From Pseudomonadota bacterium (lineage in GTDB: Bacteria; Pseudomonadota; Gammaproteobacteria; UBA5335), in the NCBI GenBank assembly GCA_034189865.1, contig JAXHTV010000002.1, positions 1 to 64,000 of the forward strand: a DNA stretch of 64,000 bases. The letters run 5' to 3'. Below are positions 25,627-33,557 of the stretch, one piece after another (the first letter of the stretch is position 1; each line of letters opens with the position of its first letter). The notes below the pieces were generated by a model, which was not told the DNA's origin, did not search any database, and saw only the letters and a list, made by a program, of their open reading frames with translations. The position numbers and the translations under genes were made by a program.

Positions 25627-25798
25627 TTTGTGCTTTCTGTAGTTTTCGGTTTCGCTCCGAAAGACGGGCGATATCCCGGACAATACGCCGATGGCGGAAC
25701 ACCGGTAAGGCGGCCTGAAGGGTCAATAGGACGGCCGCGAGACCATAAGCCGACCACACATAAAGCCCGTATCCCCCCATCGCGAAATACTCAGCCAT
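25610..25798 (-). CDS. ccmD: Heme exporter protein CcmD
   Basis: 62 residues, a single membrane helix (YGLYVWSAYGLAAVLLTLQ) followed by a basic cytoplasmic tail. CcmD supports release of holo-CcmE from CcmABC. The N-terminal MAEYFAMGGYG is typical. It overlaps ccmE by 17 bases; an adjoining GTG at 25801 is an alternative start. Confidence 0.93.
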   Translation of the reverse strand: MAEYFAMGGYGLYVWSAYGLAAVLLTLQAALPVFRHRRIVRDIARLSERNRKLQKAQNESTT

Positions 25799-26540
25799 CA
25801 CTCAGGGACTCTCCTATGACTTCCTTAACCCAATGTCGGTTCCGCTCGCGCTCCAGGATCTCGCAGCGCGAGCGACTCAATACCGCCGCGGCAAAATAGG
25901 CCATAAAACCTGCGGCCATGAGTAACAATGGAGTCAGCATATCCGCAGTCATCGAGGGCGCCGATGCCTTACTGACGGTTGCACCTTGGTGCAAGGTGTT
26001 CCACCAGACCACCGAGTAGTGAATGATCGGAATGTTCACAATGCCGACCAACGCCAGAATGGCGCCGGCCCGTGCCGCTTTTCTCCGATCCTCGATCGCC
26101 AGTTGCAGGGCCATGAAGCCGATATACAAGAAAAACAGAATGAGGACGGATGTCAGGCGCGCATCCCAGACCCACCAAGCCCCCCAAGTTCGCGCTCCCC
26201 ACAATGAACCACTGGCCAAGGCCAATGCCGTAAACGCAGCGCCCAGCGGCGCGCTCTCCCGCGCCACCACTTCCGCCAGCTTGACCCGCCACACGAAGCC
26301 GATGGCGGCTGCTCCGGCCATAAACGAATAAACAAACATGCCCATCCATGCACTGGGCACGTGGACATAGATGATCCGGTAGACTTCACCTTGCTCATAA
26401 TGGGTCGGCGCCAGGATGAGGCCGCCCACAAGACCGGCGCCCAACAGGCAGGCCGCCAGCAACCACAGCCAGGGGATCAACCGGCCGGCGCGACGATAAA
26501 AAATGGCTGGAGAAGCCCACTCGTGAAGATATCGATGCAT
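25791..26540 (-). CDS. ccmC: Heme exporter protein CcmC
   Basis: 249 residues. CcmC is a six-helix membrane protein that loads heme onto CcmE. The tryptophan-rich WWD motif reads TWGAWWVWDARLT, flanked by conserved histidines (HVPSAWMGMF and HYSVVWWNTLHQG). The ATG at 26540 (MHRYLHEW) lies two bases after the ccmB stop; the much longer ORF to 26906 is an out-of-frame shadow of ccmB. Confidence 0.96.
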   Translation of the reverse strand: MHRYLHEWASPAIFYRRAGRLIPWLWLLAACLLGAGLVGGLILAPTHYEQGEVYRIIYVHVPSAWMGMFVYSFMAGAAAIGFVWRVKLAEVVARESAPLGAAFTALALASGSLWGARTWGAWWVWDARLTSVLILFFLYIGFMALQLAIEDRRKAARAGAILALVGIVNIPIIHYSVVWWNTLHQGATVSKASAPSMTADMLTPLLLMAAGFMAYFAAAVLSRSRCEILERERNRHWVKEVIGESLSDG

Positions 26541-26542
26541 CG

Positions 26543-27220
26543 TTAACCCAGGCTGACGCGAAGCGCGGCAGCGGTCGCGAACGGTGCCAAACTGGCCGCT
26601 AAAGCGAAAAGAGCACCCAAGATATAAAGTTGCGGTGCCGCTGAAAGCCCCTCCAGGGCCGCTCCAACGGCGCCTGCGCCAAACACCAAGACGGGCACAT
26701 ACAACGGAAGTAACAAAACCGACAGAAGGACACCGCCGCGCCCCAATCCAACGGTCAGTGCAACCCCGATCGCGCCCACCAGGCTCAACACAGGTGTACC
26801 CAGCAGCAAGCTCAACAGAAGCACCGGCAACACGTCGGGCGACAAGTTTAACAGGATGCCTAGGACCGGTGCGAGTAGAAGCAGCGGAAGCCCCGCCACC
26901 AACCAATGCGCCAAAACTTTTGCCGCGACCAATAGCGCAGCAGGATAAACGCTAAGCAACATTTGCTCGAGGGACCCATCTTCGAAATCGGCCCGAAACA
27001 CGCTGTCCATCGATATGAGGCTGGCCAACAGCGCCGCCACCCAGATCACCCCGGGCGCAATACGGCGCAACACGTCCGGGTCAGCGCCAAGCGCCAGCGG
27101 AAACAGAGAAACGACGATCACGAAAAAAACCAGCGGATTGGCCAATTCGCCCCGACGGCGCACGGCCAAGCGTAAATCACGCTGAAGTAGCCCGAAAAAT
27201 GCGCTGACCCCGTTACCCAC
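26543..27220 (-). CDS. ccmB: Heme exporter protein CcmB
   Basis: 225 residues with six membrane helices. It is the permease partner of the CcmA ATPase. The N-terminal LLQRDLRLAVRRRGE and the FADFEDGSLEQMLL-type segment after helix two are family features. It is 62 bases downstream of ccmA, the only sizeable gap in the operon. Confidence 0.95.
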   Translation of the reverse strand: MGNGVSAFFGLLQRDLRLAVRRRGELANPLVFFVIVVSLFPLALGADPDVLRRIAPGVIWVAALLASLISMDSVFRADFEDGSLEQMLLSVYPAALLVAAKVLAHWLVAGLPLLLLAPVLGILLNLSPDVLPVLLLSLLLGTPVLSLVGAIGVALTVGLGRGGVLLSVLLLPLYVPVLVFGAGAVGAALEGLSAAPQLYILGALFALAASLAPFATAAALRVSLG

Positions 27221-27282
27221 TCGAATGACAACCTCTACAACATACCGATGGTGTTCACAAACCGATTTCGATGCGTTAACCG

Positions 27283-27954
27283 CTAGCCCAAGCGCAAGCG
27301 GGACACCCGCGCATCGGCCTCGTAGTCTAGCCCCCCATGAGTGCTACTGACGACGATACCCCCTTGCGACAGATGATCGTTGACCAGCCTCGCAACCATG
27401 GCTTGTCCGCGGACATCCAACGCCGTCAACGGCTCGTCCAGAATCCACAGCGAAGCCGATGCAAGCAGCAAGTGGGCCAGGGCCACCCTTCGACGCTGCC
27501 CCGCGGACAGGCGACGGACCAGCACATCTTCAAAACCGAGCAGACCGACCCGATGCAGAGCCGCCTCGAAATCAATATCTGCGCGACCATCGCCCAAAGA
27601 ACCAGCGAACTGAAGATTTTCGACCGCGGTCAAATCCGAGCTCACGCCATTCAGGTGACCAACGTAAGCGAGTTCACCGTGAAAAGATGACTGCCAACTC
27701 CGAATATCGCGGTCACGCCAACGCACGGCGCCCTCTTCCGGCTCCGATAGCCCGGCAAGGATTCGGAGCAAACTGGTTTTACCGCTACCGTTCCTGCCCT
27801 CGATCTCCAACGCATCCCCCGGATAGAGTTGGAAGCTCAAGCCCTCAAACAACACCCGTTCATCTCGAATACAGATCAACTCGTCCGCACAAAGCCTCGG
27901 CTGCATGTCATCAGGTTGTGGTAGGTCCGGTGGAGTCAGGCGGAAGGACGACAT
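27283..27954 (-). CDS. ccmA: Cytochrome c biogenesis ATP-binding protein CcmA
   Basis: 223 residues. It is the ABC ATPase that drives release of heme-loaded CcmE. Walker A GRNGSGKTSL, signature LSAGQRRRVALAH, Walker B LWILDEPLTALD and switch His in SSTHGG are all intact. It is the first gene of ccmABCDEFGHI. An internal ATG at 27906 would give a shorter, more usual N-terminus, so the first 16 residues are uncertain. It is divergent from pdxH. Confidence 0.95.
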   Translation of the reverse strand: MSSFRLTPPDLPQPDDMQPRLCADELICIRDERVLFEGLSFQLYPGDALEIEGRNGSGKTSLLRILAGLSEPEEGAVRWRDRDIRSWQSSFHGELAYVGHLNGVSSDLTAVENLQFAGSLGDGRADIDFEAALHRVGLLGFEDVLVRRLSAGQRRRVALAHLLLASASLWILDEPLTALDVRGQAMVARLVNDHLSQGGIVVSSTHGGLDYEADARVSRLRLG

Positions 27955-28145
27955 CTTTTAAGACGCTTTTCCCCGAGTGATTGCTGTGGGGTGGAATCGG
28001 CGGATACGTTAATGGCCGTCCGCCAATAGGTCAATGCTGCACGCGGGCGTTTCAGCGCAGGTCGAGGAGCCGTATAATCTCGGCGTTCCGACACCAACTG
28101 TGCCCGAAAGGGCAGAAATCCTCCACCTGACAAGCAAACGCACCC

Positions 28146-28781
28146 ATGGCGAATATTCAGGACTCACATAAAGACTCTATGGCCCTCAACGAGCGTAACG
28201 CGCCAAAAGATCCCTTCATATTGTTCACACAGTGGTACGCGATGAGCCAAACGCTCGGGTTAAGCGAACCGACCGCGATGACGGTTGTCACCGTTGACAC
28301 GGCCGGACAACCGTCCGCCCGAGTAGTGTTGTTGAAAGAGTATGACTCGCGCGGATTTGTTTTTTTTACCAACTATAACAGTCGCAAAGGCTCGGATATT
28401 TGCGACAACGCGAAATGCGCCCTGCTGTTCTATTGGGGCCCGGTGGCGCGGCAAATCCGTATCGAGGGGGTTATCGAAAAAGTAGACCCCGCTGAATCGG
28501 ATACCTATTTCGCCACTCGCCCGCGTAACAGCCAACTCGGTGCTTGGGCATCACCGCAAAGTCAGCCCATCGAAAACCGGCGCCAACTGACGGATCAATT
28601 CGAAGAGTTACGGCAGAAATATGAAGGCCGCCCCATTCCGCGGCCGCCCCACTGGGGTGGATATCGCGTCGTTCCCACCGTGATGGAGTTTTGGCAGGGC
28701 ATGCCTGACCGTCTGCATGATCGCTTGCAATATGATGTTCTGGCATCGGGCGAGTGGTCGATGAAAAGGCTTGCCCCCTGA
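28146..28781 (+). CDS. pdxH: Pyridoxamine/pyridoxine 5'-phosphate oxidase
   Basis: 211 residues. It uses FMN to oxidise PNP or PMP to pyridoxal 5'-phosphate. FMN and substrate motifs: SARVVLLKEYD, FFTNYNSRKG, WASPQSQPI and the C-terminal RLAP. Length and ends match E. coli PdxH, which separates it from the looser PNPOx-like protein at 3344-3913. Confidence 0.97.
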   Translation: MANIQDSHKDSMALNERNAPKDPFILFTQWYAMSQTLGLSEPTAMTVVTVDTAGQPSARVVLLKEYDSRGFVFFTNYNSRKGSDICDNAKCALLFYWGPVARQIRIEGVIEKVDPAESDTYFATRPRNSQLGAWASPQSQPIENRRQLTDQFEELRQKYEGRPIPRPPHWGGYRVVPTVMEFWQGMPDRLHDRLQYDVLASGEWSMKRLAP

Positions 28782-28934
28782 CGACACTAAGGATATTAAC
28801 GGTTGCCAATCGCTTGGTCATCGGAGATCATGCCCATCGGCAAGTTGGCATAGAACCCTCACGGGCCTTGCGATTCGTCAACAGAATTCAAGAAAACCGA
28901 GCTTTCTATGCACGTAAAATCAATGGGGTATTGA

Positions 28935-29441
28935 GTGGAAAGACGCCAGAGCTTCAACTACGATGATCTGCTGGCCTGTGGGCGCGGCGAACTGTTTGGT
29001 CCTGGCAATGCCCAATTGCCATTACCGCCGATGCTGATGTTCGACCGCATCACCCATGTATCGGATAAGGGCGGCGTCTATGACAAAGGACATATGGTCG
29101 CCGAATTGGACATCCGCCCGGAACTGTGGTTTTTCGAGTGTCATTTCCGCAATGATCCTGTCATGCCCGGATGTTTGGGTCTGGATGCCATGTGGCAGCT
29201 GATCGGATTCCACTTGGCTTGGCTGGGTGCCCCCGGCCGTGGCCGTGCCTTGGGTGTTGGTGAAGTCAAATTCACCGGACAAGTGCTGCCCGATGCCAAA
29301 CGCGTCACTTACAAAATCGATATGAAGCGGGTGATATTACGCAAGCTCGTGATGGGCATCAGCGACGCCACAATGGAAGTTGATGGAAAAACAATTTATG
29401 AAGCCAAGGATTTACGGGCCGGTTTGTTCACTTCCACCTGA
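28935..29441 (+). CDS. fabA: 3-hydroxydecanoyl-ACP dehydratase/isomerase FabA
   Basis: 168 residues. It dehydrates 3-hydroxydecanoyl-ACP and isomerises trans-2 to cis-3-decenoyl-ACP, starting unsaturated fatty acid synthesis. The active-site histidine is in [18 protein letters not shown] with the catalytic aspartate at the end. GTG start at 28935 gives the normal [13 protein letters not shown]. fabB follows, as in the usual anaerobic unsaturation pair. Confidence 0.97.
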   Translation: MERRQSFNYDDLLACGRGELFGPGNAQLPLPPMLMFDRITHVSDKGGVYDKGHMVAELDIRPELWFFECHFRNDPVMPGCLGLDAMWQLIGFHLAWLGAPGRGRALGVGEVKFTGQVLPDAKRVTYKIDMKRVILRKLVMGISDATMEVDGKTIYEAKDLRAGLFTST

Positions 29442-29636
29442 TTACCAGAATTGCCACGAAAACACCTCAGACGCGATCATTGAAGGCGCCGTCGGAGTGA
29501 GCACCATGGCATCCGAGCCAACGATAATAAAACAGATGTACCCTTAGGCGAATAAGGCCAGATCATCGGTAGGTTGTGCGGCCGCACCGTACACCCCTAC
29601 CCTAACAGGTAAGAGTATTTCCCAGGAGTTGCCACT
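29442..29636 (+). promoter_or_regulatory. fabA-fabB intergenic region
   Basis: A 195-base gap, large for a fabAB operon. A TACC...GGTA dyad lies in the CCCTACCCTAACAGGTAAG stretch near 29597-29615, and CAGGAG precedes the fabB ATG. No E. coli FabR-type palindrome was recognised. fabB may have its own promoter here. Confidence 0.3.
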
Positions 29637-30854
29637 ATGCGAAGAGTCGTCGTGACCGGAATGGGCGTCGTGTCCAGCATCGGGAACAATAAGCAAGATG
29701 TGCTGAACTCGCTACGCAACGGAACCAGTGGAATCGCACGAAACGAAACGTATCAGGAATTGGGCTTTCGTTCCCATGTGGACGGCCCGCTTCGCATAGA
29801 TCCGAAAGAGCTGATCGATCGGAAACTGTTTCGTTTCATGGGCGATGCCGCCGCCTACGCCTATATCGCGATGCGTGAGGCCATCGAAGATGCCGGCTTG
29901 CCGGCGGAGATCGTTTCAAATCCGCGCACCGGACTCATCTGCGGAAGCGGCGGAGCATCGCCAAGGAATCAAGTCGATGCAGTTGATATTCTCCGGGAAA
30001 AAGGAATTCGGCGGGTCGGGCCGTATATGGTCCCGCGGACCATGGCCAGCACCACATCGGCTTGCCTAGCGACCTCCTATCAGATTCAAGGGATCAACTA
30101 CTCCATCAGCTCAGCCTGCGCCACCAGCGCGCACTGCATCGGAAACGCCTGCGAGCAAATCCAACTTGGCAAGCAGGACGTCGTCTTCGCCGGGGGCGGC
30201 GAAGAACTGCATTGGTCGTTGAGCATGATGTTCGACGCCATGGGTGCGTTATCCAGCAAGTACAATGACCACCCCACGACCGCCTCCCGAACATTCGATG
30301 CCGACCGCGATGGGTTTGTCATTTCCGGTGGCGGCGGAATGCTCGTTTTGGAAGAGTTGGAGCACGCGCTCGAACGCGGTGCCCCGATTTATGCCGAGAT
30401 CGTTGGCTACGGTGCGACCTCCGACGGTTTTGATATGGTGGCACCCTCCGGAGAAGGCGCGATACGCTGCATGCGCCGAGCGCTGGAAACAACCGATGGG
30501 CCTATTGACTACATCAACACCCACGGAACCAGTACTCCGGTTGGTGACGTCAAGGAACTGCAAGCGATTCGCGAGGTTTTCGGCGATTCGATCCCCGCCC
30601 TCACATCGACGAAATCGCTCACGGGACACGCGTTGGGGGCTGCCGGCGCACACGAAGCGATTTACTCTATCCTCATGATGAAAAACGATTTCATCGCCGC
30701 ATCCGCCAACATCGAAACACTGGATCCGGAAGCGGAAGGCTTCCCGATCGTGCGTGAACGACGCGATGGCGTTCGATTGGATCGGATTCTGTCTAACAGC
30801 TTTGGTTTCGGCGGCACCAATGCTTGCCTGGTACTACAACGTTTCGAGCGCTGA
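29637..30854 (+). CDS. fabB: 3-oxoacyl-ACP synthase I FabB
   Basis: 405 residues. It elongates cis-3-decenoyl-ACP and later acyl-ACPs. The Cys-His-His set is present: Cys in [10 protein letters not shown], His in [11 protein letters not shown] and His in [10 protein letters not shown] with the preceding Lys (STKS). It begins [16 protein letters not shown], the FabB-type start. A hairpin terminator follows. Confidence 0.97.
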   Translation: MRRVVVTGMGVVSSIGNNKQDVLNSLRNGTSGIARNETYQELGFRSHVDGPLRIDPKELIDRKLFRFMGDAAAYAYIAMREAIEDAGLPAEIVSNPRTGLICGSGGASPRNQVDAVDILREKGIRRVGPYMVPRTMASTTSACLATSYQIQGINYSISSACATSAHCIGNACEQIQLGKQDVVFAGGGEELHWSLSMMFDAMGALSSKYNDHPTTASRTFDADRDGFVISGGGGMLVLEELEHALERGAPIYAEIVGYGATSDGFDMVAPSGEGAIRCMRRALETTDGPIDYINTHGTSTPVGDVKELQAIREVFGDSIPALTSTKSLTGHALGAAGAHEAIYSILMMKNDFIAASANIETLDPEAEGFPIVRERRDGVRLDRILSNSFGFGGTNACLVLQRFER

Positions 30855-30895
30855 TCACCGATATTCGCCAGAGAACGCGTCGCGAAAATTAGTTG

Positions 30896-30926
30896 CCTCG
30901 GTGGTTTTGCCTTCACCGAGGTTTTT
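30896..30926 (+). terminator. Rho-independent terminator after fabB
   Basis: Stem CCTCGGTG at 30896-30903 pairs perfectly with CACCGAGG at 30914-30921 around a 10-base loop, followed directly by TTTTT. It separates fabAB from the next transcription unit. Confidence 0.9.
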
Positions 30927-30943
30927 AGCATCGTTCACAGCCG

Positions 30944-30984
30944 TTGATGTACGTCAATGCGCTTTCCGCACTAACCATTAGAGT
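30944..30984 (+). promoter_or_regulatory. FNR box and predicted class II promoter of the hemN-like gene
   Basis: TTGAT-GTAC-GTCAA at 30944-30957 differs at one base from the FNR/Anr consensus TTGAT-N4-ATCAA. A -10-like TAGAGT is at 30979-30984, placing the box centre about 41 bases before the expected start site, the class II activator position. The hemN-like ATG is at 31033. The regulator itself is encoded next door (33179). Activity is inferred from spacing. Confidence 0.75.
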
Positions 30985-31032
30985 AAGCCCATAAGGGATG
31001 AATCGACCGGGTTCGAGTGCGGTGGGCGCGGC

Positions 31033-32412
31033 ATGGATGGCGGAGTTGAATTTGACGAGCGGCTCATTCAACACTACGACGCGGCCCGGTCCCGTTACAC
31101 TTTCTACCCGACTCCGAGACACTTTCATCCCCTCTTCAACGGAACGACGTTCCGCCGGGCTCTTCTAACCAGTAACAACAATGCGCCGACCCGCTCCCTC
31201 TCCCTTCTGATTTACATCCCGTTTTACAAGGCGCCGGACGACCGCGCCAGCGGCCATCGCACCGACCCGAGTCAGACCCCGCACTATTTCGCGTGCTTGA
31301 AACGTGAAGTCGAATTGCTCGGCCAGCTGCTGCGCCCGGATCGGAGAGTCGCGGAGCTGACCGTGGTCGGTGGAACGCCAAGTGCCCTTGCGTCGGCGCA
31401 ACTCGACCCGTTCTTCCCGTGTATTCACCGTGTGTTTTCACTGCCCCCCGAGGCCGACCGCGAATGGGCAGTCGACCTGGATTCGTCCGATCGGTGTGCC
31501 CGTGTTTTTTCGGACTTAGTCAATCTCGGCTTCAACCGGGTTCGCCTACGCCCGAGAAATTTCCAGCCGCAGAAACCATCCCTCGGATCACGACGAGTCA
31601 ATTCGGATATACGCACCGCAGTAGTAGCGGCGCGGCGCGCCGGCTTGGGTTCCGTCGGTGTCGAGATTTTTTCCACATCGCTGATGCAACAATCAAAATA
31701 CGTCAGCGTGGCACTGGATCAAGTGATCGAAGCGCGGCCGGATCGCGTGTTCCTCTTTCGGCCCCCGCAAAAGTTCCATTGTGCCAGTGGTACGGACTAT
31801 TACCGTGATCTGGAGTTTGTCGGATCGAAAAACAATTTCGCAGTTTTCAAGCGATTTGCCGAACAGCTGCGCGATGCCGGTTATGTTTATGTCGGCCCAG
31901 ATGTTTTTGCGCTTCCTTGCGATGCGCTGGTTCAAGCGCTGCAGACCGGTCAGCTATACCAGAATTGCTACGGCTATACCGCACACGGTCATTGCGACTT
32001 AATAGGATTGGGGTTGGGTGCAATCAGCCGAATCGGAACCAGTCTCTCCCAGAACACTCGGGACCCTCACGTCTACGAAAACCAATTGAACAGCGGCGCA
32101 CTCCCGGTGGAATGTGGTATCGAATTAACACGGGTTGATCTGCTTCGCGAAGATATCATCTCCGACATCATGTGCCAGGGATGGGTCGATTACGCGTCAA
32201 TTCAGGCCCGTCATGGCATTGAATTCGAGGATTATTTCCAAGAGGAGCTCGTGAATCTCAGAGCCATGGAAACCGACGGCCTGCTAAAAATGTCGGCTGA
32301 TCATTTCGAGATTACCGCCCGCGGTAAACCACTACTGCCGGTCATCGCGGAGGTATTCGATACGGAGGCGTCGAGCCAGAACCGGAAGAGACCTCACTTT
32401 CATGCCGTATAG
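31033..32412 (+). CDS. HemN-like protein lacking the radical-SAM cluster cysteines
   Basis: 459 residues, the length of HemN (oxygen-independent coproporphyrinogen III oxidase), colinear with it over the whole length. The N-terminus (LIQHYDAARSRYTFYPT) and the HemN C-terminal domain (YGYTAHGHCDLIGLGLGAIS, ELTRVDLLREDII, FEITARGKPLLPVI) are clear. The cluster motif CxxxCxxC is gone: IPFC is IPFY (Tyr65), and the other two positions are Asp69 and Ala72. E. coli Tyr56 corresponds to Leu59, His58 to Tyr61 and Glu145 to Asp148. The GGGTP loop is VGGTP. The frame is fully open, so it looks maintained. HemN chemistry is not expected; a heme-related binding or regulatory role is possible. FNR box upstream. 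Confidence 0.9.
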   Translation: MDGGVEFDERLIQHYDAARSRYTFYPTPRHFHPLFNGTTFRRALLTSNNNAPTRSLSLLIYIPFYKAPDDRASGHRTDPSQTPHYFACLKREVELLGQLLRPDRRVAELTVVGGTPSALASAQLDPFFPCIHRVFSLPPEADREWAVDLDSSDRCARVFSDLVNLGFNRVRLRPRNFQPQKPSLGSRRVNSDIRTAVVAARRAGLGSVGVEIFSTSLMQQSKYVSVALDQVIEARPDRVFLFRPPQKFHCASGTDYYRDLEFVGSKNNFAVFKRFAEQLRDAGYVYVGPDVFALPCDALVQALQTGQLYQNCYGYTAHGHCDLIGLGLGAISRIGTSLSQNTRDPHVYENQLNSGALPVECGIELTRVDLLREDIISDIMCQGWVDYASIQARHGIEFEDYFQEELVNLRAMETDGLLKMSADHFEITARGKPLLPVIAEVFDTEASSQNRKRPHFHAV

Positions 32413-32435
32413 ATGTAAGCCGGGGAATGGTCAAA

Positions 32436-33179
32436 TCAAACAAATCGGGTCACACACCGCGCGGTGTGCGCCAGAGCAGCCATGTCGAGTAGCTTGACAT
32501 CTCTGCGGTTGACCTCAATCAAACCTTCTTTCTCAAATCGCGTAAACACTCGACTAACGGTTTCCGTCGCAAGACGCAAAAAGTTTGCGATATCCCGCCG
32601 CGACATCGCCAGAACAAATTCTCGATCCGAGTAGCCCCGCTCCCGAAACCGATTAGACAGGTCTATTAGAAAACCGGCCAGTCTTTCCTCCGCGTGACTA
32701 TCGCCCGCCAGCCACACATGGTTAGACAAATCTTTACTTAGCAGCCGCATAATCTGGTCTTGAAGACGGGGAATCTGGGATGCCAGAAGCGTTAGTTCTT
32801 CATAGGGCAAGGCGCACACTGAGCCGGTATCCAATGACACCGCGTCGGATTGGTAAGTGCCCGGGTAAATGGCGTCCAAGCCCATGATCTCGCCGGGTAA
32901 GAAAAACCCGAGGACGCGGTCGCGACCCTCGCTATCAACACGGTAATTCTTGAAACAGCCGGAACGAACCACAAACAGCGTGTGAAACTGTTCGCCCACC
33001 CGATAAAGGTGGTCACCGGTGTGCTTCGGACCGGAACGCTCAACGACGCTCTCCAAACGTTCGACATCGTTGCGGTTCAAACCGACCGGAACGCATAACT
33101 CGCTGAGCGAACAGTTAATGCAGGCACGACGAATCTGACGCTCCAACGAGGCATTGTTCGAATTCGTCACGGAGGGCAC
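32436..33179 (-). CDS. fnr: FNR/Anr oxygen-sensing transcription regulator
   Basis: 247 residues. It is an oxygen-labile [4Fe-4S] activator of anaerobic genes. Starting at GTG 33179, preceded by AGGAG at 33186-33190 with a six-base spacer, the cluster cysteines fall at 20, 23, 29 and 122, identical to E. coli FNR numbering, which decides the start; the ORF runs 40 codons further upstream. Domains: cNMP-binding fold (about 35-145), dimer helix, and helix-turn-helix with ETVSRVFTRF, the ExxSR half-site reader of TTGAT boxes. It is convergent with the hemN-like gene. Confidence 0.97.
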   Translation of the reverse strand: MPSVTNSNNASLERQIRRACINCSLSELCVPVGLNRNDVERLESVVERSGPKHTGDHLYRVGEQFHTLFVVRSGCFKNYRVDSEGRDRVLGFFLPGEIMGLDAIYPGTYQSDAVSLDTGSVCALPYEELTLLASQIPRLQDQIMRLLSKDLSNHVWLAGDSHAEERLAGFLIDLSNRFRERGYSDREFVLAMSRRDIANFLRLATETVSRVFTRFEKEGLIEVNRRDVKLLDMAALAHTARCVTRFV

Positions 33180-33557
33180 ATCAAACTCCTGGAGCAACTG
33201 GGTAACGAGGAAACTCCGACTAATCGGATCGTCATGTCGATGCTTGGTTTTATTGCGGCGTTGGGAAATCCCCATTCGGACAGGTCCGTCCACCCGCACG
33301 CCAACCTGCCACTATTGTCCCAATCTATGCTCATGCTTGGATTGACCTGGGTCAATCCATCCGGGTTAATCGATCGAATCGACAAGCCCCAGATCCCCTG
33401 TCGCGGTCGACGGACCAAAGGGAACATTAGCCTATGGCCCAAGCATCGTCACCGCTATATAAATTACAGGGCATCAACCTGGTGTGTTTCATACGCCCAC
33501 CGTATGATGTCGCCATAGGTCTCTCCCCGTTCGCCCCACAACTCAGGGAGTTCGTCC
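33180..33557. other. Divergent fnr-pyk intergenic region
   Basis: A 378-base gap holding the FNR box at 33342-33355 and promoters for two divergent genes. The minus strand shows GACAAT (33314-33319) as a possible -10 for fnr, placing the box centre at about -41.5. On the plus strand GGGAG precedes the pyk ATG. No gene was recognised in the gap. Confidence 0.6.
33342..33355. promoter_or_regulatory. FNR/Anr box between fnr and pyk
   Basis: TTGAC-CTGG-GTCAA is a perfect palindrome close to the TTGAT-N4-ATCAA consensus. Its centre (33348.5) is about 41.5 bases from the start site predicted from the minus-strand -10 at 33314-33319, so it may autoregulate fnr. It could also act on pyk, although no strong plus-strand -10 is seen at matching spacing. 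Confidence 0.7.

Noticed and set aside
26541-26906. N-terminal extension of ccmC to 26906
   Set aside because: The first 122 codons are an out-of-frame reading of ccmB; ATG 26540 gives a normal CcmC.
31033-32412. HemN-like gene as a plain pseudogene
   Set aside because: The frame is open over the whole family length with conserved ends and a promoter-placed FNR box, so it is treated as a gene with lost catalytic residues.
33180-33299. 40-codon N-terminal extension of fnr
   Set aside because: With GTG 33179 the four cluster cysteines take exactly the E. coli numbers and the ribosome binding site fits, so the extension is not coding.
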